From contig NZ_JAOAMU010000007.1 in the NCBI RefSeq assembly GCF_025154075.1, positions 120,822 to 184,821 on the forward strand: DNA of 64,000 bases. Reading direction: 5' to 3'. This stretch comes from Chryseobacterium herbae. Lineage in GTDB: Bacteria; Bacteroidota; Bacteroidia; Flavobacteriales; Weeksellaceae. Both the position numbers and the translations under genes were made by a program. Below the pieces are notes generated by a model. That model was not told the DNA's origin and made no database searches. It saw only the letters and a program-made list of their open reading frames with translations. Positions 34,576 to 44,228 of this stretch are shown one piece after another. Every line of letters starts with the position of its first letter. The stretch's first letter is position 1.

Positions 34576-35979
34576 ATGAGTCAATTCGATGTTACCGTAA
34601 TCGGTTCTGGTCCTGGAGGTTATGTAGCTGCTATCCGTGCAGCACAGTTAGGTTTCAAAACAGCAATTATTGAAAAATATTCAACTTTAGGCGGGACTTG
34701 TCTTAACGTTGGATGTATTCCGTCAAAAGCGCTTTTAGACAGCTCTGAGCATTTCGAAAACGCAAAACATAATTTTGCAGGTCACGGAATCATTATCAAT
34801 GAGCCACAGGCTGATATTGCAAGAATGGTTGCCCGTAAAAACGAGGTGGTAGATCAGACTACTAAAGGAATTCAGTTTTTGATGGACAAAAACAAAATCA
34901 CTGTTTTTGAAGGTTTGGGAAGCTTTGAATCTGCTACTCAGATCAAAATCACGAAAAACGATGGTTCTTCTGAAACCATTGAATCTAAATATACAATCAT
35001 TGCAACAGGTTCTAAACCGTCTTCACTTCCTTTCATTAGTCTTGATAAAGAAAGAGTGATCACTTCTACAGAAGCTTTAAACCTTAAAGAAATTCCTAAA
35101 CACCTGGTCGTAATCGGTGGAGGAGTTATCGGTCTTGAGCTAGGTTCTGTATATTTAAGATTAGGAGCTCAGGTAACCGTTGTTGAATTCATGGATAAAA
35201 TTATTCCAGGAATGGACGGTGCATTGAGTAAAGAATTAACTAAAGTTCTTAAAAAGCAGGGAATGAAGTTCATGCTTTCTACTGCTGTATCTGCCGTGGA
35301 AAGAAATGGAGACACTGTAAAAGTGACTGCTAAAGATAAAAAAGGTGAAGAGGTAGTTGTAGAAGGAGATTACTGTTTAGTTTCAGTAGGAAGAAAACCT
35401 TATACAGATGGTCTTGGTCTTGAAAAAGCAGGGGTAGAACTTGATGAAAGAGGAAGAGTAAAAACAAACGATCATTTACAGACTAACGTTGCAAACATCT
35501 ACGCAATCGGAGATGTAATCAAAGGAGCAATGCTTGCTCACAAAGCTAGTGAAGAAGGAACTTTGGTTGCTGAAATCATTGCTGGTCAAAAACCACATAT
35601 CAACTATAACTTAATCCCGGGTGTTGTGTACACTTGGCCTGAAGTTGCCGGAGTAGGTAAAACAGAAGAGCAATTGAAGGAAGAAGGAGTTGCCATTAAG
35701 GTAGGTTCTTTCCCAATGAGAGCTTTAGGAAGAAGCCGCGCAAGTGGTGATGTTGATGGTTTGGTTAAAATTATCGCTGACGAGAAAACAGACGAAATTT
35801 TAGGAATGCACATCATTGGAGCAAGAGCAGCTGACCTTATCGCTGAAGGAGTTATTGCAATGGAATTCCGTGCAAGTGCTGAAGATGTGGCAAGAAGTTC
35901 TCATGCACACCCGACTTATGCAGAAGCTATTAAAGAAGCTGCATTGGATGCGACAGGTAAGAGACCTATTCATATCTAA
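34576..35979 (+). CDS. lpdA: Dihydrolipoyl dehydrogenase (E3)
   Basis: 467 residues. FAD-binding GSGPGGYVAA (10-19), redox-active disulfide GGTCLNVGCIPS with Cys42 and Cys47, NAD-binding GGGVIGLELGSVY, second FAD motif YAIGDV, and a C-terminal dimerisation domain with the active-site His-Glu pair in SHAHPTYAEA. It reoxidises dihydrolipoamide in the pyruvate and 2-oxoglutarate dehydrogenase complexes and glycine cleavage. TAAATTTG at 34525-34532 with a TTG 20 bp upstream makes a good promoter. It stands alone, not beside E1/E2 genes. Confidence 0.96.
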   Translation: MSQFDVTVIGSGPGGYVAAIRAAQLGFKTAIIEKYSTLGGTCLNVGCIPSKALLDSSEHFENAKHNFAGHGIIINEPQADIARMVARKNEVVDQTTKGIQFLMDKNKITVFEGLGSFESATQIKITKNDGSSETIESKYTIIATGSKPSSLPFISLDKERVITSTEALNLKEIPKHLVVIGGGVIGLELGSVYLRLGAQVTVVEFMDKIIPGMDGALSKELTKVLKKQGMKFMLSTAVSAVERNGDTVKVTAKDKKGEEVVVEGDYCLVSVGRKPYTDGLGLEKAGVELDERGRVKTNDHLQTNVANIYAIGDVIKGAMLAHKASEEGTLVAEIIAGQKPHINYNLIPGVVYTWPEVAGVGKTEEQLKEEGVAIKVGSFPMRALGRSRASGDVDGLVKIIADEKTDEILGMHIIGARAADLIAEGVIAMEFRASAEDVARSSHAHPTYAEAIKEAALDATGKRPIHI

Positions 35980-36012
35980 TTTTTAATTGAAAGATTTAAA
36001 AATTTAAATATT

Positions 36013-36041
36013 AAAAGAGAAGTTTTTTACTTCTCTTTTTT
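36013..36041 (+). terminator. Terminator of lpdA
   Basis: An 11-bp perfect stem AAAAGAGAAGT/ACTTCTCTTTT with a T-rich loop and a long T-run. Confidence 0.9.
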
Positions 36042-36080
36042 TTGGCATAAAAATGGAGATCGACAAAGCAAATTTATTTT

Positions 36081-36935
36081 ATGAAGAAATTTTTTATAGG
36101 TTTAGCGTTTTTTGCAGCAATACATTCGTTTGCTCAGGAAGCAGGAAAGGCGGGTGAGTTGTTAAAGAATGAAGCTTCCACAGCAGAAATGCAGGTTTCC
36201 GGGAATGTAAAGACAAAGGCCAAAACCTTTGATCAGTCAAAATATAATCAGACAGATAATTCAAACAATATATCAAAAAATCCAAACTATCAGTGGAATA
36301 AAAACTATGGATATGCAGAGGTTTTTCTGAGAATCCCTGAGCAAGGCTTTTTCACAGTTGAAGTTGGTGACCAGATGATTTCAAATGGTTCTGGAAAATA
36401 TCGTTTTTTTGACTTGCAATCCGGTAAAATGCCTGTGTCGATCTATGAAAATGGATTTTTGCTGTACAGAACAACTCTAATGCTGCGTAACAACAACAGA
36501 ATGGTTCTGGATTTCTTCACCAATGAAGGCCTTTACTTACTGGATCTTTACCCTGTTAAAAGCCAGTCTTATGGTTTTAATGATTGGAATGATGTCTGGA
36601 ATGATCCTTATGGAAATCATCCGGGAGATGGATATAATTCAGGAAATGTGATGGATAATAATACGTTCCGTCAGTTTTTTGATATGTTGCAGAAAAACGA
36701 AAAGTTCGATGATGGTAAACTGGCTCTGATCAATCAGCAGATGCGCACTTCTATGTTTAGTTCGGCGCAAATCAGAGATCTGGTAAAATATATCAGTTTT
36801 GATAACAATAAACTGGCACTGGCTAAATCGATGTACAAAAGATGTGCAGATAAAAACAGGTATTTCTTAGTCTATGATGCATTTGATTTTGAAAACAGCA
36901 AGAGGGAACTCATGGAGTTTATCGCAAAATATTAA
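36081..36935 (+). CDS. Secreted DUF4476 domain protein
   Basis: 284 residues. Signal peptide 1-18. The middle part (about 70-160) is a beta-rich segment (EVFLRIPEQGFFTVEVGDQMIS) resembling an exported carbohydrate-like or Ig-like fold. The C-terminal 95 residues match DUF4476 (FRQFFDMLQKNEKFDDGKLALINQQM; LAKSMYKRCADKNRYFLVYDAF). DUF4476 proteins are exported in Bacteroidota; function unknown. Confidence 0.82.
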   Translation: MKKFFIGLAFFAAIHSFAQEAGKAGELLKNEASTAEMQVSGNVKTKAKTFDQSKYNQTDNSNNISKNPNYQWNKNYGYAEVFLRIPEQGFFTVEVGDQMISNGSGKYRFFDLQSGKMPVSIYENGFLLYRTTLMLRNNNRMVLDFFTNEGLYLLDLYPVKSQSYGFNDWNDVWNDPYGNHPGDGYNSGNVMDNNTFRQFFDMLQKNEKFDDGKLALINQQMRTSMFSSAQIRDLVKYISFDNNKLALAKSMYKRCADKNRYFLVYDAFDFENSKRELMEFIAKY

Positions 36936-36940
36936 AATAT

Positions 36941-36968
36941 AAAAGAGAGACAGTGATGTTTCTCTTTT
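36941..36968 (+). terminator. Terminator after the DUF4476 gene
   Basis: AAAAGAGA pairs with TCTCTTTT across an 11-nt loop, followed by T residues. Confidence 0.75.
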
Positions 36969-37073
36969 TTGTTTAAAATTCAGATTGAGACTAAAAGCAA
37001 ATTATGATCCCCATTAACTTTTGTACCTTTACATACGTTTAGAAAAATCATATTTCATTTAATTTGTTACTGA

Positions 37074-37991
37074 ATGATCATGGATAAAAAACAGATCGTA
37101 CCTGAATATAAACCGGAAAATTTTTCAGCATTCATTGAAACCGATGAGAAACACTGGAAGGATAAAACAATTAATGATTTTTTTATTTCAAAACTATCCA
37201 CGACAAAAGTGAAGCTCCGGACTCCTTTTCTGCCTCACCGGAAAACAGTGAATGATTTTGTATGGGTGACCAAAGGCAGATTAGAGCAGACCGTATACAA
37301 CGAACACTATCATCTTTCTGCCGGATCTGTTTTATTGCTAGCCCCGGAAAAAATAAGAACCATCGATCTGCTTTCTGAAGATATTGAAGGTTTTTACTGT
37401 CATTTTTCTGATGATTTTATTGCAAAAAATGATCAGATCAAATACCTCCTTGAAATTTTAAATTATCTGGAATTCCATGATCAATATGTCATTCCGGTAG
37501 ATTCGGCGGAAACTTTATTACCGCTTCTCAGTAGGATGGAGCGTTTAAATGATCAGGAGAAAAGCGAAAGAAATACCCAGCTCATCAGCTTTTATCTGAT
37601 GTGTTTTCTGGGTGAACTGAAAGAAATTATTAAAACATTACCGGAGATTAAATGGACAGCTAATGAAAAACTGGTCCTGAAATTTAAAAAAGCAGTAACG
37701 AAAAATATTCATAAGATCCACAACGTTCATGAATATGCTGTAATGCTAAATGTTACCCCGAATCACCTGAATAAATGTGTCAAAGATTTCACCGGTTCTA
37801 CTGCTTTAGAGTTGATCAATAAGTTGATTATGATCGAAGCCAAAGCGCTTTTATCGATCTTTGAAATGAGTATCAGTGAAGTGGCTTATGCAGTAGGCAT
37901 CAGTGATCCTTCATACTTTGCCCGCTTTTTTAAAAAGCAATCCGGAATGACTCCCCGTGAATACCGGAAAATGATTGATTTGTCCTCGTAA
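37074..37991 (+). CDS. AraC family transcriptional regulator
   Basis: 305 residues; a second ATG two codons in (37080) is an equally good start. The N-terminal cupin-like sensing domain (about 40-140; FVWVTKGRLEQTVYNEHYHLSAGSVLLLAPE) is followed by the C-terminal double helix-turn-helix (about 200-300; HEYAVMLNVTPNHLNKCVKDFTGSTALELINKL; SEVAYAVGISDPSYFARFFKKQSGMTPREYR). The arylamine N-acetyltransferase gene starts 76 bp downstream in the same direction and may be its target (inference). Effector unknown. Confidence 0.9.
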   Translation: MIMDKKQIVPEYKPENFSAFIETDEKHWKDKTINDFFISKLSTTKVKLRTPFLPHRKTVNDFVWVTKGRLEQTVYNEHYHLSAGSVLLLAPEKIRTIDLLSEDIEGFYCHFSDDFIAKNDQIKYLLEILNYLEFHDQYVIPVDSAETLLPLLSRMERLNDQEKSERNTQLISFYLMCFLGELKEIIKTLPEIKWTANEKLVLKFKKAVTKNIHKIHNVHEYAVMLNVTPNHLNKCVKDFTGSTALELINKLIMIEAKALLSIFEMSISEVAYAVGISDPSYFARFFKKQSGMTPREYRKMIDLSS

Positions 37992-38067
37992 TTCTCTCTT
38001 TTGACCTATTTTTGAGACCCGAACAATCCCGATATTTGAATCAGAATAAATTTAAAATATCAGCATT

Positions 38068-38910
38068 ATGGAAAACCAGCAACTGGATCTGTACCTAAAG
38101 AGAATACAGGCAGAACAACCAGCAGAAAATACAGGAAAACTGGAGCTTTTGAAAAGACTTCATCAGCTGCATCCTAAAAACATCACTTTTGAAAATATAG
38201 AAACATTTACCGGAGAAGCACCTTCATTACAGTTGAATGCTGTTTTCAATAAATTGGTTACGCTTGAGAGAGGAGGGTATTGTTATGAGCAGAATTCATT
38301 ATTCAAAGATGTTTTGGAAACTGTTGGCTTTACTATTAAAATGCACTTAGCAAGAGTCGTGTGGGGCAGTAAAGACGGAACCGGAACCGCCCGCTCTCAT
38401 ATGATGCTTACCACAGATATAGACGGCGTGAAATACCTTGTAGATGTGGGATTCGGATCTATGACTCTTACTTCTCCGATTATATTGAATACGGATATCG
38501 AGCAGGAAACACCAAATGGTCTGTTTCGACTAATAAAAACAGAAGATTTTTACAGATTGGAAGTTTTAAAGGAAGAATGGCTTCCCATTTACAAATTTTC
38601 GCTGGAAGAAGTGGAATTTTCAGATCTGGAAATGGCCAACTGGTATATTGCGACCGGTCCGGGTTCTGTGTTTAGCCAGTTTTTAATGATCACCAGAGTG
38701 AATGAAGAGGCGAGATATGCCCTTTTTAACAATACATTTAATATCCGCTGGAACGACGGAAGAAAAGAGAGTTCAGAGATTACAGAGCTGGATCAGCTGG
38801 CTTTTATCCTCAAAACGTATTTTAATCTGCATCATCTTTCTGATGAGTTACTGGAAAAAGTATATGGAAAACTGAGAGAAATAAAGACTTATTTCAGTGT
38901 GACACAATAG
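38068..38910 (+). CDS. nat: Arylamine N-acetyltransferase
   Basis: 280 residues, the usual family length. Catalytic triad Cys72 (in RGGYCYEQN), His111 (RSHMML) and Asp126 (LVDVGFGS), a cysteine-protease-like arrangement. It transfers acetyl from acetyl-CoA to arylamines and hydrazines, in some bacteria as part of aromatic polyketide synthesis. Cytosolic. It follows an AraC-type regulator. Confidence 0.92.
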   Translation: MENQQLDLYLKRIQAEQPAENTGKLELLKRLHQLHPKNITFENIETFTGEAPSLQLNAVFNKLVTLERGGYCYEQNSLFKDVLETVGFTIKMHLARVVWGSKDGTGTARSHMMLTTDIDGVKYLVDVGFGSMTLTSPIILNTDIEQETPNGLFRLIKTEDFYRLEVLKEEWLPIYKFSLEEVEFSDLEMANWYIATGPGSVFSQFLMITRVNEEARYALFNNTFNIRWNDGRKESSEITELDQLAFILKTYFNLHHLSDELLEKVYGKLREIKTYFSVTQ

Positions 38911-38927
38911 AAGTAGATCCCAAAATT

Positions 38928-38956
38928 AAAAGAGAAGTTGAGGCTTCTCTTTTTTA
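38928..38956 (+). terminator. Terminator of nat
   Basis: A 10-bp perfect stem AAAAGAGAAG/CTTCTCTTTT with a 6-nt loop and T-run. Confidence 0.88.
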
Positions 38957-39166
38957 TTGAATTAAGTTATTTTGTAATGTAAGGAAGTTGGAAATGAAAA
39001 GTTAAGGAAATCATTAAAAATGGACGACTAATAGTAACTTCCAGCCTCCCTGTTCCGGCTTCCAAGCCCCATAACCTTAATTTTCTTGACCTAAGTTCAG
39101 GTTAAGCAGCATATGTAGTTTTAAAATCTTCAATTTTCCGTACCTTTGTGGCTAATTTTATATTCA

Positions 39167-39991
39167 ATGCAACTCGGAAAAACCCAGACTTTAAAAATTT
39201 CAGACAAAAACTATTCAGGATGGATCCTTAAGGATGAATCAGGAGAAAAGGCTTTCCTGCCTAAGGTTTTCACCAGCGATGAAAAAGAAATTGATGATGA
39301 CGTTGAAGTTTTTGTCTATCAGGACGACGGCAAATTAAAGGCTACCACAGAAATTCCATTAGCGGAAGTAGGTGAGTATGCTGTAATGAGCTGTGTGCAG
39401 AGTCTTCCGAGCGGGGCATTTATGGATTGGGGAATCATTAAAGACCTTTTTATTCCTTACAAACAGCAGAAATCCAAAATTATTGAAGGAAAAAGATACC
39501 TCGTTTACCTTTACGTAGATGAAGCTCTTGATCTGATTACAGGAACTACAAAATTCAAAAGAAATCCGCAATATCAGGATCTTCCTTTGCAAAAAGGAGA
39601 GAAAGTAGACCTGATCATGATGAATGAAAGTGAGTTGGGCTGGAATGTGGTGATCAATAAGCAATATATCGGACTTATTTACGCGTCTGATGTGTTCAAA
39701 AAATTGTATCCTTTATCAGAAGAAGGTGGTTATATCAAGGATATCCGTGAAGATGGTAAGATCGATGTATCCTTACAGCCCGAAGGTTTTGAAAACATAG
39801 ACGAATTCAAACAGAAAATTCTGGACAAACTGGATGATAACTACGGACTTCTTTATCTTTCAGACAAGTCTTCTCCAGAGGAAATCAAAGCTGAACTTCA
39901 GATGAGTAAAAAGAACTTTAAAAAAGCACTCGGTGGACTTTATAAAGATAAGATCGTTGATATTTCAGATGATAAAATCAAATTAGTATAA
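39167..39991 (+). CDS. CvfB-like S1 RNA-binding protein
   Basis: 274 residues from ATG 39167; the upstream in-frame TTG overlaps the TACCTTTG promoter box (39141-39148) and cannot be the start. Three tandem S1-like beta-barrels are seen (LKISDKNYSGWILKDESGEKAFLPKVF; SGAFMDWGIIKDLFIPYKQQ, the typical S1 DWG signature; GEKVDLIMMNESELGWNVVINKQYIGLIYASDVF). A C-terminal winged-helix (LYLSDKSSPEEIKAELQMSKKNFKKALGGLYKDKIV) completes the CvfB architecture. CvfB binds RNA and affects virulence-factor expression in staphylococci; here the role is unstudied. Confidence 0.88.
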   Translation: MQLGKTQTLKISDKNYSGWILKDESGEKAFLPKVFTSDEKEIDDDVEVFVYQDDGKLKATTEIPLAEVGEYAVMSCVQSLPSGAFMDWGIIKDLFIPYKQQKSKIIEGKRYLVYLYVDEALDLITGTTKFKRNPQYQDLPLQKGEKVDLIMMNESELGWNVVINKQYIGLIYASDVFKKLYPLSEEGGYIKDIREDGKIDVSLQPEGFENIDEFKQKILDKLDDNYGLLYLSDKSSPEEIKAELQMSKKNFKKALGGLYKDKIVDISDDKIKLV

Positions 39992-39996
39992 AAATA

Positions 39997-40024
39997 AAAA
40001 ACGGGCAGAATTTTCTGCCCGTTT
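39997..40024. terminator. Bidirectional terminator between convergent genes
   Basis: A 13-bp perfect stem AAAACGGGCAGAA/TTCTGCCCGTTTT with a 2-nt loop, A/T runs on both sides. It serves both the CvfB-like gene and the long T9SS gene. Confidence 0.92.
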
Positions 40025-40028
40025 TGTT

Positions 40029-43000
40029 TTAATCTCTGTTCTTCACCAGAAGCCATCCGCTGTAGGTTCTTCCGTCTGAAACTTTAATGGTGTACCAATA
40101 GTTTCCTGTAGCTACGGGCTGTTGATGGTATTTTCCATCCCATACGAAAGGTTTCTTCGTAATAACTTCTTTTACTATAACAAATCCTTTTCTGTCATAT
40201 AAATAGATTTCAGTTCCCGGATAGTTTTCCAGTCCGGCAATTTTCCAGGTATCATTATTTCCGTCGCCATTCGGAGTTATCGCATTTTGGATATTGAAAA
40301 TAGAGAACTTTTTCTGTCCGATGATACAGCCTGATTTGGTTCTGACGTAAACCGTATATTCTCCTGAACCTAAATTGGTGAAAATATTGGAATCCTGCCA
40401 GATGAAATTATCTAAGGAATATTCATAGCTACCAGTTGCAGAAAGAACCACAGTTGCTGTATTGTTATTGATATTGACGGCGACAATTGTAGCCAGCACA
40501 GAATACGTCACCTGAACAGATTTTGTATTCTCACATCCAAAAGCATTTTTCACAGTCACAGTATGCGTTCCCGGCGTAGAAACTGTAATGGTTTGGCTGG
40601 TTGCTCCGGTGCTCCAGAGATAAGAAGCAAAGCCAGGTCCGGCATTCAATGTAACGGTTTTACCTTCACAGAAATCAGCTTGATCAGAAAGTTCAATAAT
40701 AGGCTTGGGATTTAATGTCAAAGTAAGTCTTACGGTATTAAAACATCCGTCAGCAGTTGCCACTTTTACTATGATAACCGTGGTTCCATTGTTTAAAGTA
40801 TAGTTGGCCGGATTGGGAATGACATTTCCAGCACTGTCTGTATAGGTGAAAAAATAACTTCCCGGATTATTGATGATATTACTTTCATACGAATGAAGGT
40901 TTACATTCATCGAATTTGCGATGGTGTTGTTACATAATACAGCCGTATAATTGGTTGCAGGAACATTATTGACTGAAAGCGTAACGGCTATAGCCAATTT
41001 CTCAGATTCACATCCGTTAATGGTTTGGGTCATATAATAAGTCTGTCCGTGAACAAGAGGCGTAGTAAGCGGAAGAATACTTCCTGAGGCATTGTAAAAT
41101 ATAAGAGATGTTCCAGTTACAATCAGCTTGACCAATGTAGGAGATGCCGATGCACAGAAGTCTTGGGCAGTATTAGCAGTTGGTTTTGGCGTACTGTTTA
41201 CGGTTACCTGAACAGCTGTTTTACCACTTTCGCAGCCGTTAATTGTTTGGGATGCATGGTAAGTCTGTCCATTCACAAGTGGAGTTGTGGCAGTTAGTAA
41301 ATTTCCCGTCGCATCATACCACTTGATATTTTGGCCTGTACTCTGAAGATCGGAAACCTTTGGATTATTGGAGGCGCAGAAAGTTTGTGTAATGTTTGCT
41401 GTAGGAGTTTGAACAGCGTTTACAATAACGGTTTGGTTTTGCGTGGTAATATTTCCGTTTCCATCATTGTAATTCCAGTGAATGGTATACGTTCCCGGAA
41501 CTGAATAGGAAAGAGGGTCTGTAGTTGTAGCTATAATGGTTCCGGCGCAGTTGTCTGTTGCCGTTGGGATATTGGTAATGACAGTATGGCAATCTCCAGT
41601 GATACTTGGTAAGGTAGCTGTATTTGGAATGGGAGCCACATTATCTCCAACCACAACATTGACGGTAAAACTGCCATCACAGGCTCCGGAACCTGAAACC
41701 TGACAGGTATAAATTCCCGAATTGGAGGTTGTAGCATTTGGAATAGTGGGATTCTGTAGGTTTGAAGTGAATCCGTTTGGCCCTGTCCAGTTGTAAATTG
41801 TTCCTCCGGTGGCATTTAATTGGAGAGTAGAGTTGGTGCAGACTGGTGAGTTGGAAGTGACTGAAATCCCGGTAGTACAATCATAAAATTTTGCAAGATT
41901 ATTAGTTGTATTAGCCCCTCCTAAAGTGTAAATGTTATTACTTTTTGCATAAATTGTGTTTATTGTACGGTAAAAATATGATCCCCATATTTGATTTCCT
42001 GTTGTGCTGAATTTAGTGAAAAACCCGGAATGACCTCCTGTGTTATTGGGAAGAAAACCATTAGGAGTGGCTATCTGGATATTATTTGATGTCTGTCCTG
42101 CAAATACAAGATTATTGCTGTCATCTACTGAAAGACCGAAAGATAAATCATCACTAACGGCATTAGTAGTGGTAGCCCCAAAATAGGTGCCCCAAATCTG
42201 ATTTCCTGATGAATTAAATTTTGCTAAAAAAATATCGTTGCCAAGATTAGAAGTACGGACCGTCTGATGCGTTCCGGGAGTTGAAATTTTCTCATTAGAA
42301 TCCGTATCTCCTAAAAGTATGACATTATTATCCTTATCTATTTTTAAATCGCTGACTGTGGTTCTTCCTTCATTGTAATTATGTAGAAGACCGTATGCAT
42401 TTTTTCCACCGTAGTAAGTGGCCCACAAAAACTGAAAATTGCTGTCCAGCTTTGCTAAATAAGCATTTCCGTTACCAATGATGGTTTGCTGATGAGTACC
42501 TGCTGTTCCCTGTCCGGAAGTGTTATAGCTCCTATCAACGTCTCCGGCTATATAGATGTTATTGGCATTATCTCTGTCGAGTTTTTTGATGCCTCCTGTT
42601 AAATTGAAATACGATCCATAAATCTGGCTGCCATTTGGAGAAAATTTTGCGATAAATGACGCTCCATTGTAGATATTCAAATTATTCGGAACGGCAGCAT
42701 TCGGAGTGGCAATTCCATTATTGCCGTTAGCTTGACCTCCAAAAATTAAATTCTCATTAGAGTCCAGAACCAGAGAATTGATTGTTTCGCTTTCCTCTCC
42801 TCCGAAATAAGTGCCCCAAACCCTTGTACCACTATCATTTAATTTGATAATAAAAGCATCCATATTCGCATAGGTGGCGAATGGTCCCATATAGGTAGAG
42901 TGTTCTTTGTGTGCACCAGGAGTTGTGATTGTATTGACACCACCTTGAGAATCTCTGGCATGTCCCACTACATATATTTCGTTACTGTTGTTGATGGCCA

Positions 43001-44042
43001 TATCTTTTAGCACATTAGATTCGTCACCACTAGAGTGATGATTACCTAAAAATACTCCCCAGATTTTATTTCCTGATGAATCAAATTTAGAAACATAACC
43101 ATAGTTTTGGGAATTAGAGTCCATTACAGTATAAGTGCTTGTAGCTACGTTGTATCTTGCTATCGTAGTTAAACTTGTGTAAACTTCCTGATTTGCATTG
43201 GCAAAGATTTTATAATATGAATTATCTGAATGCCAAACCCAGTTAGGTAAATTTTTGATCCACAAAGGTGTTGGTACAGGATCTATAATTAGTGTTTTGT
43301 CATATGAATTCTGTGTCCCGACGAATCCATACATATCTTTTTCTACTTCTCTGAATTTTATGCTGGTTTCCTGTTTAGAGTTCCCATCAAAAAGCCATGA
43401 AAGAGGAATGTTTTCCTGCATTGCTCCAAAACGGAGATTCATCACTATTTTATTGTCTTTTAACGATGTCTTAGTGCCATTAAATTTCATTTTAATATCT
43501 GAAACTTTCCCGCCAGGTTTTACAATGAAATTGTATTCTATTGGTTTTAAAGTATCTGCCGGCTTAAAAAATACCAGATCTATGTTACTGTAAATGTTTT
43601 TATAAGTAACTTTTTTAAATCTGTAAACATGGGTTACTCCGTTGGGCTTACCTGGAATATTATAAAAGTTTTCATAATCCGGAGATTGGTCTTCAGGAGC
43701 AATCTCAGCATTGGGGTTTGAGTTAACTAAATCGATATCAACTCTGTGGTACTTATATTTTATTTTTTCAAGCTTTTGATCAGATAAATTTTGTTTTTTA
43801 CCGGAATTGCTTTCCTTTAGCTTTTCTATCTGGTAAACATCGTAAGAAAATCCGGCTTTCTTTAGCTGAACATTAAGGCCATTTGAAAGGAAAAGGTATT
43901 TCACTCCAGGATTATCCTTTCCTTCCTGATCAATGATCTGACCTTTATTTTCGTAAAAATAGTAATCGTTGTTTTGAGTTCTGTTTTGAGAATATGACAG
44001 TGCACAGTAGAGTACCGTGTACAGAAATAAAATCTTTCGCAT
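40029..44042 (-). CDS. Giant secreted multidomain protein with T9SS type B sorting domain
   Basis: 1337 residues. Signal peptide 1-19. A DUF7948-like N-terminal domain (about 25-245; YENKGQIIDQEGKDNPGVKYLF) is followed by SBBP-type beta-propeller repeats (about 265-735; recurring IWGTYFGG and NNLVFAGQ segments). Ig-like and HYR-like modules follow (about 745-905), two near-identical repeats with TFCASNNP/DFCASASP and HASQTINGCES/YMTQTINGCES, and another Ig-like module with WSTGATSQTITVS. The last 90 residues (AITPNGDGNNDTWKIAGLENYP to GWLLVKNRD) are a gliding-type (type B) CTD, so export is by T9SS. TATCTTTG on the minus strand (44064-44071) is a likely -7 box. A surface adhesin or gliding-associated role is inferred. 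Confidence 0.92.
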   Translation of the reverse strand: MRKILFLYTVLYCALSYSQNRTQNNDYYFYENKGQIIDQEGKDNPGVKYLFLSNGLNVQLKKAGFSYDVYQIEKLKESNSGKKQNLSDQKLEKIKYKYHRVDIDLVNSNPNAEIAPEDQSPDYENFYNIPGKPNGVTHVYRFKKVTYKNIYSNIDLVFFKPADTLKPIEYNFIVKPGGKVSDIKMKFNGTKTSLKDNKIVMNLRFGAMQENIPLSWLFDGNSKQETSIKFREVEKDMYGFVGTQNSYDKTLIIDPVPTPLWIKNLPNWVWHSDNSYYKIFANANQEVYTSLTTIARYNVATSTYTVMDSNSQNYGYVSKFDSSGNKIWGVFLGNHHSSGDESNVLKDMAINNSNEIYVVGHARDSQGGVNTITTPGAHKEHSTYMGPFATYANMDAFIIKLNDSGTRVWGTYFGGEESETINSLVLDSNENLIFGGQANGNNGIATPNAAVPNNLNIYNGASFIAKFSPNGSQIYGSYFNLTGGIKKLDRDNANNIYIAGDVDRSYNTSGQGTAGTHQQTIIGNGNAYLAKLDSNFQFLWATYYGGKNAYGLLHNYNEGRTTVSDLKIDKDNNVILLGDTDSNEKISTPGTHQTVRTSNLGNDIFLAKFNSSGNQIWGTYFGATTTNAVSDDLSFGLSVDDSNNLVFAGQTSNNIQIATPNGFLPNNTGGHSGFFTKFSTTGNQIWGSYFYRTINTIYAKSNNIYTLGGANTTNNLAKFYDCTTGISVTSNSPVCTNSTLQLNATGGTIYNWTGPNGFTSNLQNPTIPNATTSNSGIYTCQVSGSGACDGSFTVNVVVGDNVAPIPNTATLPSITGDCHTVITNIPTATDNCAGTIIATTTDPLSYSVPGTYTIHWNYNDGNGNITTQNQTVIVNAVQTPTANITQTFCASNNPKVSDLQSTGQNIKWYDATGNLLTATTPLVNGQTYHASQTINGCESGKTAVQVTVNSTPKPTANTAQDFCASASPTLVKLIVTGTSLIFYNASGSILPLTTPLVHGQTYYMTQTINGCESEKLAIAVTLSVNNVPATNYTAVLCNNTIANSMNVNLHSYESNIINNPGSYFFTYTDSAGNVIPNPANYTLNNGTTVIIVKVATADGCFNTVRLTLTLNPKPIIELSDQADFCEGKTVTLNAGPGFASYLWSTGATSQTITVSTPGTHTVTVKNAFGCENTKSVQVTYSVLATIVAVNINNNTATVVLSATGSYEYSLDNFIWQDSNIFTNLGSGEYTVYVRTKSGCIIGQKKFSIFNIQNAITPNGDGNNDTWKIAGLENYPGTEIYLYDRKGFVIVKEVITKKPFVWDGKYHQQPVATGNYWYTIKVSDGRTYSGWLLVKNRD

Positions 44043-44165
44043 CAGTTATTATTTTTTTTGCGGCAAAGATATAAAAATGCCGTTCCCAGCCAAGATTAAT
44101 TCATAATAATCTCAAACTGAACATCGAAAACATGATGCAAATCATAACAAATTTGTTTAATTATT

Positions 44166-44226
44166 TTGTTTAACAATTTTGTCAAAAACAGAATTTGATT
44201 TACATTTGCACAAAATTGTTTAACAA
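44166..44226 (+). promoter_or_regulatory. TetR promoter flanked by two TTGTTTAACAA operators
   Basis: TTGTTTAACAA occurs at 44166-44176 and 44216-44226, centres exactly 50 bp apart, each an 11-nt dyad followed by a shared downstream xxTGTCAAA. Between them lie TTTG (44178-44181) and TACATTTG (44201-44208) with 19 bp spacing, a textbook Bacteroidota promoter. Site 2 ends two bases before the ATG at 44229. Autorepression by the TetR protein is inferred. Confidence 0.75.
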
Positions 44227-44228
44227 TA

